Source: Podarcis raffonei (lineage: Eukaryota; Chordata; Lepidosauria; Squamata; Lacertidae). From it: 64,000 bases of DNA. Position 1 is the stretch's first letter. Every line of letters starts with the position of its first letter. The stretch covers positions 34,276,001-34,340,000 of the forward strand of contig NC_070614.1 of NCBI RefSeq assembly GCF_027172205.1, given 5' to 3'. The position numbers and the translations under genes are program-made. The notes beneath the pieces were generated by a model, which saw only the letters and a program-made list of their open reading frames with translations, ran no database searches and was not told the DNA's origin. Positions 61,801 through 64,000 of the stretch are shown here, piece after piece.

Positions 61801-63876
61801 CAGTTACAACATCTACAATGCTGTCTATGCTGTGGCCCATGCTTTGCATGCCATGGCCTTGTCTAGAGTGAAACACCGTGCAATAGTGGATGGAAGGGTT
61901 TTGAAATTTCAGAATCTCCAGATGTGGCAGGTAGGGGCATGAACATCATCATATAACTTTGCATGGTATCTTAGATCTTACAAAAGGCCCCCAAACAGTG
62001 TAGAAACCTATTCCTCATATTCTTCCTGTGCTCACATTATCATCACTCTTTCTATCCAAATCATATTAAAGCTATAGAAAAGTAAAAGTATGGGGTGTTT
62101 ATAAACATGTGCAATTTATGAAGCACAAATACTTGGGGAGGTTTTTGGAGCTGCAAATGTAATAGCAACTTTGCTGCAGAGCTTGGCAATCCAAATGACA
62201 TTCTGTAACTAGGCTAGGAGTAACCTTTCTGTAGCCGTGAGAAAAAGCTGTAAAAATTTATGCCATAACATGACTTTCTCAGATAGTTGGTGATGGTGCT
62301 ATCAAATTATTATAATTTATTATTTATTAAATTTGTATACTTTCCTGTACCTGTAGATCTCAGGACAGTTCATGACATAAAATTACAATATAAAAAAACC
62401 ATAAAATACATCCCCACATAAAAGATTTAAAAAGGCATTGGGTGTCAATCAGCCAAAGGTCTGGTTGAAGAGGAATGTTTTTGCCTGGCACCTAAGGATA
62501 TATAATGAAGGCACCAGCCAAACCTCCCTGGCAAGCGCATTCCACAAACAGGGAACCACTGCAGCAAAGGCCTATTCTCATGTTGCCATCTTCTGGACCT
62601 CTCGTGGAGGAGGAACACAAAGAAGGGCCTCAGATGATGTTCTTAGGGTTCATATTGGATGCAGGTGGTTCTGTGTTCTAAGCCACTGAGCCTCTTGGGC
62701 TTGCCAGTCAAAAGGTCGGTGGTTCGAATCCCGGCAATGGAGTGAGCTCCTGTTGTTCGGTCCTAGCTCCTGCCAACCCAGCAGTTTGAAAGCACGCTAA
62801 AAAGTGCAAGTACATAAATAGTTACAGCTCCGGTGGGAAGGTAAATGGCGTTTCCGTACACTGCTCTGCTTTCAGTGTTCCGTTGCACAAAAAGCGGCTT
62901 AGTCGTGCTGGCCACATGACCCAGAACGCTGTCTATGGAGAAACACCGGCTCCCTTGGCCTGAAAGCAAGATTAGTGCCACAACATCATAGTCACCTTTG
63001 ACTGGACTTAACCATCCAGGGGTCCTTTACCTTTACCTTTTTACCTATAGAGAGAAGTGGTTGTTGAGGTATTACAATCCTGAACAATTAAACAGACTTT
63101 GAATCGGAACTGGAAACTAATTGGCAGCCTGTGCAATCAGGCCATATGCTCAAACCATCTTGCTCCACTGAGCAACCTGGCCACTGATTTCTGCACTAGC
63201 TGAAATTTCTGAACCATCTTCAGGCTGTCTTTCTTCTTTGTGGTCTCTAAACTTACAGCATGAGCAGCCTACATTCATGTAATTTTGTGGATTCACATAG
63301 TGATTCCCCCACCCCATTCCATGGCAGCATTCTGATGCCACAATTAGACCTTAATTTGCAAAATCCATCTCTAGACATTATTAAATTGTTGCATTTTCTT
63401 TTCCAATCTAGCTCCATCAATTTTTGAGAAGTGTCTCATTTAACAACAGTGCTGGGAACAGGATTTCTTTTGGCCATAATTTGGAATTATTAGCAGAATT
63501 TGATGTTATCAATTGGATAGTTTCCTCAAATCAAACCTTTCACAGAGTGAAAATTGGGACTGTGGATCCTGACAGACCTTCAGACCAAGTGCTGACCATA
63601 AATGAAGATGCCATCACATGGCACAAGTGGTTTAATCAGGTAGGATCTGACTGTTGGCAGCTTTGGAGATCTCCCATTTTTGAATAGTACTGCCTCTCTG
63701 TGTGGAAGTGCAAAGCAAATTTCTGTGAACAATTGTGATCTCTCTTTTAACAATTATGTTAGAAACTAGCCTTCTGTACTGCACAATAAATTTAAGCAAA
63801 TTGGGTATCACCCAATCAGTTTTCCAAAATCTGTCAAATATCCGAGAAGTGAATGTGGATAAAAATAACAGAGTAA

Positions 63877-63926
<50 letters not shown>

Positions 63927-64000
63927 GTTATAGAAAACAATGAACTTGTAAAGGAAAAAATAATGTGATGCATTGCAGTATATTGAATATGTTAAACGGA
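55885..64000 (+). CDS. V2R gene D: type-2 vomeronasal receptor, exons 1-4 (runs off window)
   Basis: Same gene architecture as A-C, cut by the window edge. Exons: 55885-56102, 58866-59157, 61070-61930, 63412-63639, coding 533 residues with open frame and phases 2,0,0. Exons 5 (cysteine-rich) and 6 (seven helices) should lie to the right of 64000. The signal peptide is [17 protein letters not shown]. The flytrap domain shows '[19 protein letters not shown]', '[20 protein letters not shown]', '[17 protein letters not shown]' and '[20 protein letters not shown]'. The exon 2 donor is CAA|GTAGG. An unusual extra cysteine is seen early in the mature protein ('[11 protein letters not shown]', where A and B have '[11 protein letters not shown]'). 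Introns are longer than in A-C because of many insertions: LINE and hAT in intron 1, a solo LTR in intron 2, LINE and SINE in intron 3. Whether the gene is intact cannot be judged without the last two exons. Confidence 0.88.
57840..58760 (-). mobile_element. L2/CR1-like LINE, antisense, in intron 1 of gene D
   Basis: Minus-strand translation shows '[16 protein letters not shown]', '[17 protein letters not shown]', '[18 protein letters not shown]' and '[15 protein letters not shown]', the reverse transcriptase C-terminus of the same LINE group as 19060-20083. It is followed by the 3' UTR seen also at 9396-9620. The copy is 5'-truncated and frame-broken, and it is interrupted by the hAT-like insert at 58148-58367. 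Confidence 0.75.
58148..58367. mobile_element. GC-rich hAT-like insert nested in a LINE
   Basis: A 220-bp GC-rich block begins CACTAGCAGAG and ends CTCCGCCACTG (imperfect inverted ends, 8 of 11). It is flanked by an exact 8-bp duplication, GTTATATG (58140-58147 and 58368-58375), that belongs to the surrounding LINE. No transposase frame; the overlapping open frames here (up to 182 codons on the minus strand) are composites of LINE and insert. Confidence 0.75.
59231..59667 (+). mobile_element. Solo LTR in intron 2 of gene D (fossil)
   Basis: A 437-bp block begins TGTCAGGAG and ends TTGTAACA, with a TATA-like 'tttatatatatataaac' in the middle, as in a retroviral or Gypsy-type LTR. It is flanked by CTATC on both sides (59226-59230 and 59668-59672), a 5-bp target duplication. 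Because the site is a (TATC)n microsatellite, this match alone is weak evidence. No internal region is present. The sharp ends suggest a fairly young insertion, but age cannot be fixed without a second LTR. Confidence 0.6.
60287..60420. mobile_element. hAT-like MITE fragment in intron 2 of gene D
   Basis: 'cagggctggagaaccttttt', 'cagccaaagggccttatctt' and 'gagggccacatggtgggctg' resemble the common squamate hAT MITEs beginning CAGGGGTGGGGAACCT. The right end is not defined. Confidence 0.45.
62315..63240 (-). mobile_element. Antisense LINE 3' region split by a SINE, intron 3 of gene D
   Basis: 62315-62655 ('caaaggtctggttgaagagg', 'gcgcattccacaaacaggga') and 63045-63240 ('actaattggcagcctgtgca', 'gcaacctggccactgatttc') read as two consecutive parts of one antisense L2/CR1-like LINE end. 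The SINE at 62660-63043 lies between them. Confidence 0.6.
62660..63043 (+). repeat. tRNA-derived SINE nested in a LINE
   Basis: tRNA-like head with 'gccactgagcctcttgggct' (A-box side) and 'ggtggttcgaatcccggc' (B box). The body follows with 'ggtgggaaggtaaatggcgt', 'ttagtcgtgctggccacatg' and the end 'ggtcctttacctttaccttt'. This SINE family is common in squamates and distinct from the Sauria type at 22161. It is a SINE, not a tRNA gene. Confidence 0.7.
63877..63924. repeat. (ATT)n microsatellite in intron 4 of gene D
   Basis: About 16 ATT units downstream of exon 4. The poly-N and poly-L open frames across it are artefacts. Confidence 0.9.

Overview
The window looks like nuclear DNA of a squamate reptile, most likely a lizard. 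It carries Sauria-type tRNA-derived SINEs, other squamate SINEs with CR1-type tails, L2/CR1 LINE fragments, many hAT-like MITEs and dense microsatellites. Its only recognisable host genes are type-2 vomeronasal receptors (V2R, family C GPCRs), which are strongly expanded in squamates. The exact species cannot be told from the sequence.

Layout. Positions 1-23.8 kb hold no recognisable host gene, only interspersed repeats. From 24.25 kb to the right edge there is a head-to-tail, plus-strand V2R array: gene A (24254-32132), gene B (34954-42826), gene C (44759-53033) and gene D (55885 to beyond the window, exons 1-4 present). Each complete gene has six coding exons with identical intron phases (2,0,0,0,1): signal peptide exon, two exons plus part of a third for the Venus-flytrap domain, a short cysteine-rich exon, and one large exon for the seven-helix domain. 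A and B code for 878 residues and C for 872, all with uninterrupted frames and canonical GT-AG sites. A and B are a recent tandem duplicate of about 8.8 kb. Behind A lies a dead, exon-6-only V2R copy (32754-33487), and behind both A and B lies a duplicated remnant of the 3' end of exon 6.

How the genes work together. They are alternative chemosensory receptors, normally expressed in basal vomeronasal neurons, not steps of one pathway. All four carry a similar block about 375 bp upstream of the ATG (starting with TTCAGATGTG-like sequence), a candidate shared promoter or 5' exon. A/B differences are concentrated in the ligand-binding domain, while exon 4 is identical at the protein level and the membrane domain nearly so.

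Mobile DNA. Several insertions have clear ends: an 855-bp hAT-like foldback element with an 8-bp target duplication (13946-14800), a 239-bp hAT MITE inside an intron of gene C, a 220-bp hAT-like insert inside a LINE, a short L1-like insert with an 18-bp target duplication and a GA-repeat tail, a solo LTR in an intron of gene D, and an LTR-like 644-bp insert present in gene A but absent from gene B. I found no tRNA or rRNA genes, CRISPR arrays or bacterial-type operons, and no wholly novel system. The most interesting items are the shared 5' block, the uneven divergence of A and B, and the foldback element.
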